Of a stretch of 33,906 nt of DNA, positions 7,433 through 15,752 are shown piece by piece. Source of the DNA: Bacteroidales bacterium M7 (lineage in GTDB: Bacteria > Bacteroidota > Bacteroidia > Bacteroidales > Muribaculaceae); NCBI GenBank assembly GCA_001689515.1, contig LUJR01000016.1:1-33906 (forward strand). The letters are read 5' to 3'. How positions within the stretch are numbered: the first letter of the stretch is position 1; each line of letters begins with the position of its first letter. The notes under the pieces were generated by a model. It was not told the origin of the DNA, ran no database searches, and saw nothing but the letters and a program-made list of their open reading frames with translations. A program made the position numbers and the translations under genes.

Positions 7433-9262
7433 ATGAAACGACTGATATTCCTGACATTTATCACTATATTATCCATAGCAAGCCTGTCGGCGCAGCAGGT
7501 GAGCTTTGAGGCGATAGGACCTCGGGGGATGGTAAGAGAAGGCGACAAGTTCGCTCTCACTCTCCGCCTCAACAATGCTTCGGCGTCTGCTCCCCGGCAG
7601 CCACAGCTCAGCGGGTGCACATTCATCTACGGACCTGCCACATCAAGCCGCTCAAGCTACTCGGTCATCAACGGCTCTGTGACCTCATCGTCAAGCACCG
7701 ATTACGTATTCACATACCGCGCCGACAAAGCCGGCACAGTATCAGTCCCCTCGCTCAGTGTAGTGGTTGACGGGAAGAAATACAGCTCGCGTCCGATTGA
7801 GTTCAAGATCGGCAACGCCATCCCGGGGCAGCAGAACCCGCAGCAGGGAGGCAACAGCCGTGGCAACTATCCCCCGGTAGACATGGACGACATAGCCACC
7901 CAGAGCAGCGGCAGAGCTGTCAACGCCAACGATGTATTCGTCCGCATCATTCTCTCCAAATCCCAGGCATACGAGCAGGAAGCAATAGTATGCACCATCA
8001 AGCTCTACACCAAGTATCAGATATCATCGTTCATGCCCACGCTGCAACCGTCGTTTGACGGATTCCTCATCCAGGAACTCGACGTACAGCCCGCACTCAA
8101 CGAGGTCGAGAGCCTCAACGGTCACAACTACATGACCGCAGTGCTCAAGAAGTGCATCCTCTTCCCCCAGCGCAGCGGCAAACTCACCATCAACTCAGGC
8201 AATTATGACATCACAGTGGTGCAGTACGAACGCATCAATATGGGTCTGATGACAGTGAGCAATCCGACCGAGAAGCAAATCAAAGTCAGCAGCAACACAG
8301 CATCGGCCAACATCCTCCCGCTCCCTACCCCACAGCCGGCAGGATTCTCAGGCGCGGTGGGCACATTTAAGGTAGACAGCCGTCTGGTAGGCACCACATT
8401 CCGCACCGACGATGCCGCCACACTTATATACACAATCTCAGGCACGGGCAACATCAAGTACCTCAAGGAACCCACCCTTGACTTCCCCTCTGAATTTGAG
8501 CTGTATGAACCCCAAAGCGATATTGACACCCGGGTACAGGGCAGCAACGTCTCTGGCACAATGACCATCAACTATACCTTCGTGCCACGCCAGGTGGGAC
8601 AGTTCCGCATCGGCAGTGACAAATTCATCTATTTTGACCCAGCCAAGCGGCAATACGTCACCTTGACGACCCAGCCGTTTGACATAAAGGTCACCCAAGG
8701 CTCTGGAGCTGCTGCCGCATCACATCAGGACATCGCATCCAAAAACACCGACATACGCCATATCCATCTCCACGGAGCATCCCCCTCCCACGGCAACAAC
8801 CTTGTCATAGAAAAAGTATGGTACTGGCTGCTCTACCTCATAGCCATGGGTGCTCTCGGAGGCGTGTTCTACGCCAACCGCCGACATATGCGTATGGCTG
8901 CCGACGTGACAGGCACACGCATGGCGCGCGCAAGCAAAGAGGCGCGCAAGCGTCTCCGCTCAGCCCGCGGATATATGGACGCACATGACAGCGACAAGTT
9001 CTATGAGGCAGTTCTGCAAGCCATGTGGGGATTCCTCAGCGACAAGCTATCCATGCCGGCATCGCAGCTCTCACGCGAGAATGTCAGCGAAAAACTCCAC
9101 GATTTCGGAGCTGACGACACCGTCACCGACAAGCTGATCAATGTGCTTGACCGATGCGAGATGGCACGCTACACCCCTATGGGCAGCGATGAGCAGATGG
9201 GAAGCCTGTATCAGGAAGCCTCTGAGGTCATCAACACCCTCTCCTCCATCCGCCGCAAATAA
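7433..9262 (+). CDS. batD: BatD, secreted/membrane beta-rich protein
   Basis: The 609-residue product starts with a signal peptide (KRLIFLTFITILSIASLSAQ). A long beta-strand-rich extracytoplasmic part follows: FEAIGPRGMVREGDKFALTLRLN, a typical BatD opening, then SSTDYVFTYRADKAGTVSVPS and further immunoglobulin-like strands, with a Gly/Asn/Gln-rich linker near residue 140. A transmembrane helix (WYWLLYLIAMGALGGVFY) begins at about residue 463. The C-terminal cytoplasmic part of about 130 residues is helical (KEARKRLRSARGYMD). This matches the BatD (PF13584) layout. BatD is thought to be the periplasmic partner of BatA/B. It is separated from batC by 21 bases and from batE by 24. Confidence 0.93.
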   Translation: MKRLIFLTFITILSIASLSAQQVSFEAIGPRGMVREGDKFALTLRLNNASASAPRQPQLSGCTFIYGPATSSRSSYSVINGSVTSSSSTDYVFTYRADKAGTVSVPSLSVVVDGKKYSSRPIEFKIGNAIPGQQNPQQGGNSRGNYPPVDMDDIATQSSGRAVNANDVFVRIILSKSQAYEQEAIVCTIKLYTKYQISSFMPTLQPSFDGFLIQELDVQPALNEVESLNGHNYMTAVLKKCILFPQRSGKLTINSGNYDITVVQYERINMGLMTVSNPTEKQIKVSSNTASANILPLPTPQPAGFSGAVGTFKVDSRLVGTTFRTDDAATLIYTISGTGNIKYLKEPTLDFPSEFELYEPQSDIDTRVQGSNVSGTMTINYTFVPRQVGQFRIGSDKFIYFDPAKRQYVTLTTQPFDIKVTQGSGAAAASHQDIASKNTDIRHIHLHGASPSHGNNLVIEKVWYWLLYLIAMGALGGVFYANRRHMRMAADVTGTRMARASKEARKRLRSARGYMDAHDSDKFYEAVLQAMWGFLSDKLSMPASQLSRENVSEKLHDFGADDTVTDKLINVLDRCEMARYTPMGSDEQMGSLYQEASEVINTLSSIRRK

Positions 9263-9286
9263 TCCAATCCATAGCCCCGACACGAC

Positions 9287-10075
9287 ATGAAACTCCATAT
9301 CATACTTGCATCGCTCATAATAGCTGCAACAGCGCCTCTTATACATGCAGCCCAGCCAGCCATCATCCAGCAAGCTGACTCGGCATATACAGCCGACAAC
9401 TACATAGAGGCTGCCACGCTCTACCAGCAAGCCATCGACAGCCTTGGCACCTCGACCGACCTCTACTACAACCTCGGTAATGCCCTCTATCGCATGGGCA
9501 AACCCGGACAAGCCATCGTGGCATACGATCGTGCGCTCCGTCTCGACCCCACCAATGCCGATGCCCGCACCAACCTTGAGTTTGTCAACTCGCGTCTCAT
9601 CGACCGTCCTGCCGAACGCGGCATTCTCATAGGCAATATGCTTGACACCGCATCGCTCTCGCTCCACAGCAACGCCTGGGCATGGATAGCATTCGGATGC
9701 TTCATGGTGTTTCTCGGAGCTATAGCCCTCTACATATTCTGCCCTTCGATCCTGTGGCGCAAGGTCGGTTTCTTCGGAGGCTTTGTAGTGCTGATTGTTG
9801 CTGTAATATCAGGATTCATGTCGGCGCGCAATGCCGCATTATGCCAAGCCTCCGACAAGGCGGTCATCACCGTCCCGTCTACCATATTGTCGACATCGCC
9901 ACGTGCACCGCGTGACCGCAGCGAGGAGGCTATCCTGCTCCACGAAGGCACCAAGATGCACATCCTTGACAGCGTATCTAACCGCACCGACTCAGTCCCG
10001 TCAGTATGGCTCGATGTGGAGATTGACAACCAGCATCGTGCATGGATTGACCGCAAAGCAGTTGAAATCATCTAA
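9287..10075 (+). CDS. batE: BatE, TPR and SH3-like membrane protein
   Basis: The 262-residue protein has a signal peptide (KLHIILASLIIAATAPLIHA). TPR units are clear: AYTADNYIEAATLYQQAI and YYNLGNALYRMGKPGQAIVAYDRALRLDPTN. Two transmembrane helices lie in the middle (WIAFGCFMVFLGAIALYIF and FGGFVVLIVAVISGFM). The C-terminal region, about 75 residues with LHEGTKMHILDS...VWLDVEIDN and WIDRKAVEII, resembles a bacterial SH3 domain. This TPR-TM-TM-SH3 layout is usual for BatE, the last gene of the Bat operon. The DNA after it, up to 10160, holds no gene and no strong terminator, only weak AT-rich inverted repeats such as GCATATT...AATATGC. Confidence 0.92.
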   Translation: MKLHIILASLIIAATAPLIHAAQPAIIQQADSAYTADNYIEAATLYQQAIDSLGTSTDLYYNLGNALYRMGKPGQAIVAYDRALRLDPTNADARTNLEFVNSRLIDRPAERGILIGNMLDTASLSLHSNAWAWIAFGCFMVFLGAIALYIFCPSILWRKVGFFGGFVVLIVAVISGFMSARNAALCQASDKAVITVPSTILSTSPRAPRDRSEEAILLHEGTKMHILDSVSNRTDSVPSVWLDVEIDNQHRAWIDRKAVEII

Positions 10076-10162
10076 CGCTTTATATATAAGTCACATACAC
10101 CTGCATATTGAAACAAATCGTAGGAATATGCTATAAAACATATAAAAATATTCGCAAAAAGA

Positions 10163-10193
10163 TTTGCTTTTTCCGACGAATCATCCTATATTG
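10163..10193 (+). promoter_or_regulatory. Probable promoter for the small HTH gene
   Basis: TTTG at 10163-10166 and TATATTG at 10187-10193 are separated by 20 bases, the spacing of Bacteroidetes -33/-7 promoters. The -7 box differs from TAnnTTTG near its 3' end. This implies a leader of about 75 bases carrying a small GGTCT...AGACC hairpin. Confidence 0.45.
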
Positions 10194-10277
10194 TCAAAGC
10201 ATAAACAAAGCAGAGGTCTACCGACAGACCACAACTAACTTATTTCTAATATCCAACTCTTAAATACTCTAAGTATC

Positions 10278-10535
10278 ATGACAAAAACCATCACTTTCAA
10301 CGATCTCCGCCGCCTCAAAGACAGCCTGCCCGACGGTAGCATGCACCGCATCGCCGACAAGCTCAACATCACTGTGCAGACCGTGCGCAACTACTTCGGC
10401 GGCAGCAACTACCAGTTTGGCAAAAACTGCGGTGTGCACATCGAACCCGGACCTGGCGGTGGCATCGTAGTGCTCGATGACACTACAATATATGATATGG
10501 CTTGCGACATACTCCGTGAGACGGAGTCGGCGTAA
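10278..10535 (+). CDS. Small helix-turn-helix DNA-binding protein
   Basis: This 85-residue protein has a helix-turn-helix-like segment at about residues 20-42: DGSMHRIADKLNITVQTVRNYFGG. It is followed by a glycine-rich beta hairpin (PGPGGGIVVLDD) and a final helix (YDMACDILRETES). Short proteins of this design are conserved, uncharacterised DNA-binding proteins in Bacteroidales. The Gly-Pro-rich loop and acidic end are typical as far as I recall. It is apparently monocistronic, with its own candidate promoter and a downstream hairpin. The target is unknown; it could regulate the adjacent stress gene but nothing in the sequence proves it. Confidence 0.8.
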   Translation: MTKTITFNDLRRLKDSLPDGSMHRIADKLNITVQTVRNYFGGSNYQFGKNCGVHIEPGPGGGIVVLDDTTIYDMACDILRETESA

Positions 10536-10580
10536 AGCCATTTTTGTTTACCCTTCAAAAAAACAGACCCTACATAGCAG

Positions 10581-10611
10581 TGCGCAATGAACCTGACAGC
10601 ATCATTGCGCA
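10581..10611 (+). terminator. Stem-loop between HTH gene and Usp gene
   Basis: TGCGCAATGA (10581-10590) pairs perfectly with TCATTGCGCA (10602-10611) around an 11-base loop, followed by the AT-rich TTGTTATTATATATTTA. It could terminate the HTH transcript or act in the leader of the Usp gene. The T-tract is weak. Confidence 0.55.
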
Positions 10612-10644
10612 TTGTTATTATATATTTATACAAAACATCAGTAT

Positions 10645-11775
10645 ATGGAAGACCGACTCATCACCATCGCGATACACACTTACGAAAAAGCACTCGTGCT
10701 CAAGTCACTGCTTGAGTCGGAAGGCATCAAGGTGACGCTACAAAATGTCAACCTGCTCCAGCCGGTTGTCTCGTCAGGCGTGAGAGTGCGCATCAAGGAG
10801 TCGGATCTTCCGTTGGCACTTCGCATCATAGAGAGCAGCGACTCGTTATGTCCTGGCACAGGCGACACCGCAGTGTCAGCCTCGTCTGACAGTGACCCCG
10901 TGATCATAGTGCCTGTCGACGAAAGCCCAGCACCACAGGCTGCCATATCATTGGCGTTTAAAATCGCGGCCGCTCATAATGCCCGCATAGTGCTGCTCCA
11001 TGCATACCTGATTCCACCAGTCGGCATAAACAACCCCCTCAATGACGCGTTGACATTCTCAAGCGAAATCGCTCAGAACAAGGAAACCCTCGACATGGAG
11101 ACCATGGCTCACACTCTGATGGGGCATGTCAGCGAAGATGTCCGCCAGCGCATCAAAGACGGCACTCTGCCTCCGGCAAGATTCTCCACCAGGGTGGAGG
11201 AAGGCGTACCCGAGGAGGTGATACGCCAGACTGCCCGCGAACTCAATCCCATGCTTATAGTCATGGGCATTCGCAGTTCCTCGCAGAAGCAGCGCGAAAT
11301 GCTCGGCAGCGTAACCGCCGAAGTCATAGACACGTGCCGCTACACTGTCCTCACCGTCCCTGACGACACCACTCCGACGGATCCCGAACTGACCCCGTCG
11401 GCACTCTTTTTCGGCAACATGGACCAGACCGACCTCCTGGCTCTTGACGAGCTGAACCGACTGTTTGGCTCGTCACCATTGGATGTCACCATAGTCAATG
11501 TCACATCAAAGAAATCGGCGAAATCATCATCCGAAAGCATGACCGCACTGATAAAATATTGCTCCGAGCATTTCCAGACATTCCGCTGCAAGCCTGCCGA
11601 AATACGCCAAAGCAGCGTAGCCGACGATCTCACCACCCTCCTCCGGGAATACCGCGTAGATTTCATATCCATCCCCAACAAACGCCGCAACGCCTTCACC
11701 CGCATCTTCAACCCCTCACTCGCCCACCGTCTCCTCTACGACGCCAATCTCCCCATGCTCGTCATCCCCGTCTGA
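10645..11775 (+). CDS. DUF2007-Usp-Usp universal stress protein
   Basis: The start is placed at ATG 10645 (MEDRLITIAIHTYEKALVLK). An earlier in-frame TTG at 10612 would add an unrelated extension. The 376-residue cytoplasmic product begins with a DUF2007-like domain (about 1-65), a small ferredoxin-like fold seen in putative signal-transducing proteins. Two universal stress protein domains follow. The first, from about residue 86, opens IIVPVDESPAPQAAISLAF and carries a degenerate nucleotide-binding loop MGIRSS...MLGSVTAEVI. The second, from about residue 250, is more divergent (LFFGNMDQTDLLALDELNRL). Tandem Usp proteins bind ATP or sense stress. The N-terminal fusion is the unusual part. It stands alone, followed by a TTGTTCA-T-TGAACAA palindrome and repeat DNA. 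Confidence 0.85.
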   Translation: MEDRLITIAIHTYEKALVLKSLLESEGIKVTLQNVNLLQPVVSSGVRVRIKESDLPLALRIIESSDSLCPGTGDTAVSASSDSDPVIIVPVDESPAPQAAISLAFKIAAAHNARIVLLHAYLIPPVGINNPLNDALTFSSEIAQNKETLDMETMAHTLMGHVSEDVRQRIKDGTLPPARFSTRVEEGVPEEVIRQTARELNPMLIVMGIRSSSQKQREMLGSVTAEVIDTCRYTVLTVPDDTTPTDPELTPSALFFGNMDQTDLLALDELNRLFGSSPLDVTIVNVTSKKSAKSSSESMTALIKYCSEHFQTFRCKPAEIRQSSVADDLTTLLREYRVDFISIPNKRRNAFTRIFNPSLAHRLLYDANLPMLVIPV

Positions 11776-11817
11776 CCTTGCCACCGTAGCAAATTAACAT
11801 GACATCCTCGCATAAGA

Positions 11818-11832
11818 TTGTTCATTGAACAA
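11818..11832. other. Perfect 15-base palindrome downstream of the Usp gene
   Basis: TTGTTCA and TGAACAA flank a single T. It could be a short stem in the Usp 3' UTR or a protein-binding site. There is no T-run to make it a terminator. Confidence 0.45.
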
Positions 11833-11872
11833 TTAGGGGATTTAATGCGTGTGTTGAAAAGGCAGCCAACAT

Positions 11873-11965
11873 TGTAGGGACATGCCATGGCATGTCTGAA
11901 TATGCCATCTCATTGCAAACTAAATGACTGAAAAATCGGCTGACATGCCATGGCATGTCCCTACA
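11873..11965. repeat. Paired GTAGGGA palindromes in inverted orientation (family G, copies 1-2)
   Basis: Copy 1 at 11873-11896 is TGTAGGGA followed by the palindrome CATGCCATGGCATG. Copy 2 at 11942-11965 is its exact reverse complement, ending TCCCTACA. The 45 bases between are unrelated. A degenerate third unit (GGGACGCT...GCGTCGCTACA, about 12013-12037) follows. The rest of the 298-base gap before the kinase gene holds nothing else clear. Other members lie at 13644-13728 and 21904-21928. Confidence 0.85.
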
Positions 11966-12073
11966 AGTTGAGGATTTCCCAGATTCGCAACACTTCTCAT
12001 TCTATCTAACGTGGGACGCTAAACACCGCGTCGCTACAAATTGGTACGACTGAAAGAGCGCTGTAGCATGTTC

Positions 12074-12817
12074 TTACAGGTGTTTCAGCAGGCGCTTGCG
12101 GCGGATGCGCTTGTGCTGAAACGAGAGGATGCGGTAGGCACACTCGTCAGGGTCGGCACCGGTGAGGGCATGGTAACAGCCGACGAAATCACGGATGATC
12201 CAGACGTTGACACCGAGCTGGGCTAGTGATTTCATGGCATCTGAGAGAGTGGGATGGCATCCGACGCCGAGACGGTTGATGTCAATAAGCGAAAATGTCA
12301 GTTTACCGCTCTCGTTGTCTCGGTAATAGAAGATATTGTCCATATTGAAGTCGCGCGGCACTATGCCACGAGAGTGCAAATCCACAAGAAACGCCACCAG
12401 TTCGCGCTGGATTTCTGCCCGCTCTGCCTCCGATACTTTCTCAGGCATGAACATATCCTTCACGGTATCATATGGCAGATATGAACTGATAAAATAACCG
12501 GCATGGAATATACCCATGCGCCGCTCCTCAATGTAGGCTATCGGAAAAGCGGTGTCTACACCCTGACTAAGCAGATACAAGGCATTTTCATACGCACGCC
12601 GAGCCTTGGATTTGCGGAAAAATGTATAAATCAATCCCTTAAAGAATCCTACTGGCTTGAAACGTTTGACGATAACCTCGAAGCCATCGGGGGCTTTGAC
12701 ACGCTCTACGATATTGCGCCTGTTCCAGCATACCTCCTCTTCGGCATAGCCATGAGATGGAATGCTACGCACAAATGCCTCAAGATGCTTATAATCCGGA
12801 TGCAGAGTCAGTCTCAT
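12074..12817 (-). CDS. WaaP/KdkA-like lipopolysaccharide core kinase
   Basis: This 247-residue protein has a minimal protein-kinase-like fold of the lipopolysaccharide kinase (Kdo/WaaP) family. The N-lobe lysine is in VIVKRFK (about K51). The catalytic loop is GIVPRDFNMDN with D156 and N161. The metal-binding aspartate is in LIDINR (D179). Such enzymes phosphorylate sugars of the LPS core or Kdo on the cytoplasmic side. The exact substrate cannot be told from sequence, and in the catalytic loop a Pro-Arg pair replaces the usual His-Gly before the aspartate. Its ATG overlaps the stop of the upstream glycosyltransferase gene by four bases, so the two are translationally coupled and probably modify the same glycan. 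Confidence 0.82.
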   Translation of the reverse strand: MRLTLHPDYKHLEAFVRSIPSHGYAEEEVCWNRRNIVERVKAPDGFEVIVKRFKPVGFFKGLIYTFFRKSKARRAYENALYLLSQGVDTAFPIAYIEERRMGIFHAGYFISSYLPYDTVKDMFMPEKVSEAERAEIQRELVAFLVDLHSRGIVPRDFNMDNIFYYRDNESGKLTFSLIDINRLGVGCHPTLSDAMKSLAQLGVNVWIIRDFVGCYHALTGADPDECAYRILSFQHKRIRRKRLLKHL

Positions 12818-13614
12818 TTCTCAGCCTTAAGATAGTTGTCAAGTCCGTTTTCACATCTAATTCGACCGCTCTGACGTGTCTCCGCAAGCAGACGGTTGTT
12901 CCGGTCAAAGGATTCCGCCTCTTTGGACGACGGATGCCACATGTGGTAGCATACTGCCACATGGCGCAGAGTCAGGAACCTCACTCCATTGTTGATCAGA
13001 CGCGCCACAAGGTCATGGTCCTCGCAACCCCAACCGCTGTAGTTCTCGTCATAGCCATTGACAGCCACAAGGTCGTCACGCCAGAATGCCATGTTGCATC
13101 CACGGTATTTCAGCCGACCGGATGCAATGCTGCCGACCACGGATGCAAGCATCGGTGAGCGTAGAGCATTTTTACGATTAAGTATGCCGGATGTCAATGG
13201 AGTGATTTTGCGGATGCCGTCACGTAAGATTTCATTGGTCAACCTCTCGCCGAGAAGCACCCTGCTTCCACAGGCAAATGCTCCACTGCGGGCATACCGC
13301 CGATGGTCCTCCACAAAGCGTGGATGGAGCAATATATCGCCGTCAATCTGCACTATATAATCACCTTCCGCGGCTGCTATGGCTTTGTTGCGGATGGCTC
13401 CGAGACGGAAACCGTTGTCCTCATGCCAAACATGCCTGACGGCAAACGGAGCCGATGCAGCAAACGTCCGGACCACCTCGGCGGTCTCCTCGGTCGATCC
13501 GTCATCAGCCACAATCACCTCGTGGGGATATTCCGTCTGCCCTGCCACGCCCTCCAAGGTGCGCAGCAAAGCCACCGGCGAATTATATGTAGAAATTATC
13601 AGCGATACCAACAT
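12814..13614 (-). CDS. Family 2 glycosyltransferase with galactosyltransferase-like C-terminus
   Basis: The start is placed at ATG 13614 (MLVSLIISTYNSP), the first ATG. A slightly longer frame would need TTG at 13623. The 266-residue enzyme has the GT2 nucleotide-sugar fold: VSLIISTYNSPVALLRTLEG, VIVADDGSTEETAEVV, and the metal-binding IDGDIL. The C-terminal part has NMAFWRDDLVAVNGYDENY and WGCEDHDLVARL, the pattern of the Glyco_transf_7C/galactosyltransferase-type acceptor region, where an ED pair usually provides the base. It is cytoplasmic or membrane-associated. It is encoded head-to-tail with and overlapping the WaaP-like kinase, suggesting a joint role in LPS core or surface glycan assembly. 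The donor sugar is unknown. Confidence 0.9.
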   Translation of the reverse strand: MLVSLIISTYNSPVALLRTLEGVAGQTEYPHEVIVADDGSTEETAEVVRTFAASAPFAVRHVWHEDNGFRLGAIRNKAIAAAEGDYIVQIDGDILLHPRFVEDHRRYARSGAFACGSRVLLGERLTNEILRDGIRKITPLTSGILNRKNALRSPMLASVVGSIASGRLKYRGCNMAFWRDDLVAVNGYDENYSGWGCEDHDLVARLINNGVRFLTLRHVAVCYHMWHPSSKEAESFDRNNRLLAETRQSGRIRCENGLDNYLKAEK

Positions 13615-13643
13615 AACAATCAATTAATCGATTTGACTAAACC

Positions 13644-13728
13644 TGTAGGGACATGCCGTGGCATGTCCGCCTCATCGCTACAAACAATTGTAACTGCATT
13701 TGGTGACGCGGCACGCCGCGTCCCTACA
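13644..13728. repeat. Paired GTAGGGA palindromes with different cores (family G, copies 3-4)
   Basis: Copy 3 (13644-13668) is TGTAGGG then ACATGCCGTGGCATGT. Copy 4 (13705-13728) is GACGCGGCACGCCGCGTC then CCTACA in opposite orientation. The palindromic cores differ while the TGTAGGGA/TCCCTACA ends match the other copies. It lies in the gap between two minus-strand glycosyltransferase genes. Confidence 0.85.
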
Positions 13729-13773
13729 AGTGGATGTGTCGTCTGACACTCCTTATGCACCTCTTTGACAGTC

Positions 13774-14748
13774 TCAATCATACAGATGCGAGAAGTTAAA
13801 GCATTTGTCAAGTTCGTAGAGCATCATAAGGGCTGTTGCATTCCGCCATCCGTCATCTCCCAGCAGCGTCTCAAATCCGCTCCGTATTTCGGCATTACAT
13901 CGTGGCGACAACGACGGAAAACGACGCAGACGCTTCAACGTGCGCCCAGCCAGCACTTTCCGCTGCATGTGCGTCAAATCCAGAAAGTCAGCCATGCGGT
14001 TGATAACGCCGAAACCCTCGGTATATGTCAACCCCTCCTTTGATGCCGAAGGGGACACCTTAAGGGCATGCTGCCGAAAATGGTTATGACGCTCCATGAC
14101 CCGTATGGCACTGCCACGCCTTACCAACTCCGACCAAAACCACCAATCACCACAAAAGCGCATCGCAGTCAACCGAGCGTCTATCTCGGGAGCGGAATCC
14201 CAGCGGAATACAGCCATCGAAGCATTATAGATGCCGTTGTTCATCAGCAGATTGCGACGTGTCATGGTTTTCGGCTCCAGCACTTCCACTTTCGGAGCTT
14301 TTGAGTCCATGCGGTCCCAATCAGCCCCAGGTATCACCTGACCATCAGCATCAATGATATGAGACCCGCAGTATGCCACGACAGCCTCGTGATGCGACTC
14401 CAGAAGCGGCACCAACGTTGACAGGAAACTGCTATCGGCACTGTCGTCGCTCTCGGCAATCCATACGTATCTGCCACACGCCAATCCGAGTCCGCGTTTC
14501 CATTGAGCAAAAGTAGAGCCTGAGTTGTTATCATTGCATACGATATGGCTCACCTTTGGATGACCGCGGTAACTGTCTATGACGTCACGGCTGCTGTCAG
14601 TGGAGCAGTCATCCAAGAGTATCACCTCCATATCGTCCATCTCCTGGCTGAGCACACTCTCTATGCGCTCCCTCAGAAACGGAGCGTGATTGTAATTGGG
14701 TATAATCACCGATACTAACGGCGTATGTGGCACAGATGACTGCTGCAT
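13774..14748 (-). CDS. Family 2 glycosyltransferase (paralogue of the 17360 gene)
   Basis: The start is placed at ATG 14748 (MQQSSVPHTPLVSVIIPNYN), which puts the GT2 fold at the expected distance. A longer frame would run into the divergent gene at 14787. The 324-residue enzyme shows VSVIIPNYNHAPFLRERI, VILLDDCSTDSSRDVI, ESDDSAD (the DXD-type metal site) and a C-terminal GDWWFWSELVRRG helix with FRQH. The gene at 17360 shares nearly every motif, including PNYN, LDDCSTD-S, WIAESDD, YNASMA and GDW-FWS, so the two are paralogues. It probably adds a sugar to a surface polysaccharide or LPS. Donor and acceptor are unknown. Confidence 0.9.
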   Translation of the reverse strand: MQQSSVPHTPLVSVIIPNYNHAPFLRERIESVLSQEMDDMEVILLDDCSTDSSRDVIDSYRGHPKVSHIVCNDNNSGSTFAQWKRGLGLACGRYVWIAESDDSADSSFLSTLVPLLESHHEAVVAYCGSHIIDADGQVIPGADWDRMDSKAPKVEVLEPKTMTRRNLLMNNGIYNASMAVFRWDSAPEIDARLTAMRFCGDWWFWSELVRRGSAIRVMERHNHFRQHALKVSPSASKEGLTYTEGFGVINRMADFLDLTHMQRKVLAGRTLKRLRRFPSLSPRCNAEIRSGFETLLGDDGWRNATALMMLYELDKCFNFSHLYD

Positions 14749-14753
14749 AATGA

Positions 14754-14761
14754 CAAAAGTA
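14754..14761 (-). promoter_or_regulatory. Possible -7 element very close to the 14748 start
   Basis: On the minus strand TACTTTTG matches TAnnTTTG and ends six bases before the ATG. If used, the transcript would be leaderless or almost so. No good -33 box is visible. The whole divergent intergenic space is only 38 bases, so promoters for both directions must overlap it or the flanking genes. Confidence 0.35.
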
Positions 14762-14786
14762 CAAAATAATTCGTAAATTCGCATAT

Positions 14787-15680
14787 ATGAATTCATCCGA
14801 CCGCCTCTCTGTGATCATATGCAGCATCGACCCTGACAAGTGTCGCGACTGCACCGATTCGCTAAGACGCACCGCTGGCATCGACCTTGAGATACGCGTT
14901 ATAGACAACCGCGGAGATTCCCGCCCCATTGCCGACATATATAACGAAGGCGCAGAACTGACATCTGCGCCCTACCTCCTGTTTATACACGAGGATGTCG
15001 TCATCGCAAGCAACGGATGGGGATGGCAGCTCATCCAGAAACTGTCCGAGCCCTCCACAGGAGTTATCGGCTTTGCCGGCAGCACACTTCGTGTGCCAGT
15101 CCCCGGAGGATGGGACCAAGGTGGTCCGGAATATATGCGTGCATCTCTGCGCCACGTCGAGGATGGCGTATGCCACGAAGTGTCTGCAGGTGCCGTATCT
15201 GGCGAAACGTTCCGTCAGGTCATTACAGTCGATGGTCTCGCCATGGCTGTGCGTCGTGACGTATGGGCAGACTATCCATTTGACCAGCATGTGCTTGACG
15301 GATTCCACTGCTACGACATCGATTTCTCGGTAGAGATAGCAGCCGCTGGCTACAAAAACTACGTGATGTATGGAGTAGATGTGCTGCATCTGTCATCCGG
15401 AAGCTACAACGAGCCTTGGATGCGCGCGACCCTCGATATGTTCTACACCAAGTGGTCACGTATACCCGTCATGTCAGTCGACCCCATTGATACCAAGTCT
15501 GTCAACGACGCCAAGTGCCGCTGCCTCTACGGCTTCATATTCAAAGCCATCCGCTCCGCCATCTCCGATGGAGCCGTGCGCCGTCTTATGCAGCTCTACC
15601 GCGATCTTCCCTCCTCCGCCAGCCACTACTACCGCCACCTCCTCACCTTAAAATGGCAACAACTCCGCTACCGCGACTGA
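14787..15680 (+). CDS. Glycosyltransferase, GT2-like (Glyco_tranf_2_5 type)
   Basis: The 297-residue protein opens DRLSVIICSIDPDKCRDC and has EIRVIDNRGDSRPIADIYNEG, LLFIHEDVVIAS (the acidic donor-binding site) and later VDGLAMAVRRDVW with a DIDFSVEIAAAGYKNYV motif. This is the pattern of GT2-like proteins that take a short polypeptide-like opening in place of the standard P-x-Y-N. The start ATG at 14787 leaves only 38 bases to the divergent neighbour. Its last 31 bases including the stop (encoding KWQQLRYRD) are repeated exactly at 17184-17214, beyond the DUF4143 gene. This ties the end of this gene to the boundary of an apparent insertion. It probably acts in the same glycan pathway as its neighbours. 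Confidence 0.85.
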   Translation: MNSSDRLSVIICSIDPDKCRDCTDSLRRTAGIDLEIRVIDNRGDSRPIADIYNEGAELTSAPYLLFIHEDVVIASNGWGWQLIQKLSEPSTGVIGFAGSTLRVPVPGGWDQGGPEYMRASLRHVEDGVCHEVSAGAVSGETFRQVITVDGLAMAVRRDVWADYPFDQHVLDGFHCYDIDFSVEIAAAGYKNYVMYGVDVLHLSSGSYNEPWMRATLDMFYTKWSRIPVMSVDPIDTKSVNDAKCRCLYGFIFKAIRSAISDGAVRRLMQLYRDLPSSASHYYRHLLTLKWQQLRYRD

Positions 15681-15681
15681 C
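15651..15681 (+). repeat. 31-bp direct repeat, left copy (att-like)
   Basis: The 31 bases covering the end of the upstream glycosyltransferase (from AAATGGCAAC to the stop TGA plus C) recur identically at 17184-17214. The copies bracket 1.5 kb that contain only the DUF4143 ATPase and its control region. Confidence 0.9.
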
Positions 15682-15752
15682 ATGAGAAGATTGGTTAATT
15701 ATACCTTTTCGAGTATGTAAACGGGAGAAGTCTTAGAAGTAGTAACGAAAAG

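Noticed and set aside
7114..7626. 170-codon antisense frame rich in Ser, Cys and Leu across the batC tail
   Set aside because: It is produced by reading the CAG/GAC-rich tract backward and is not a real membrane protein.
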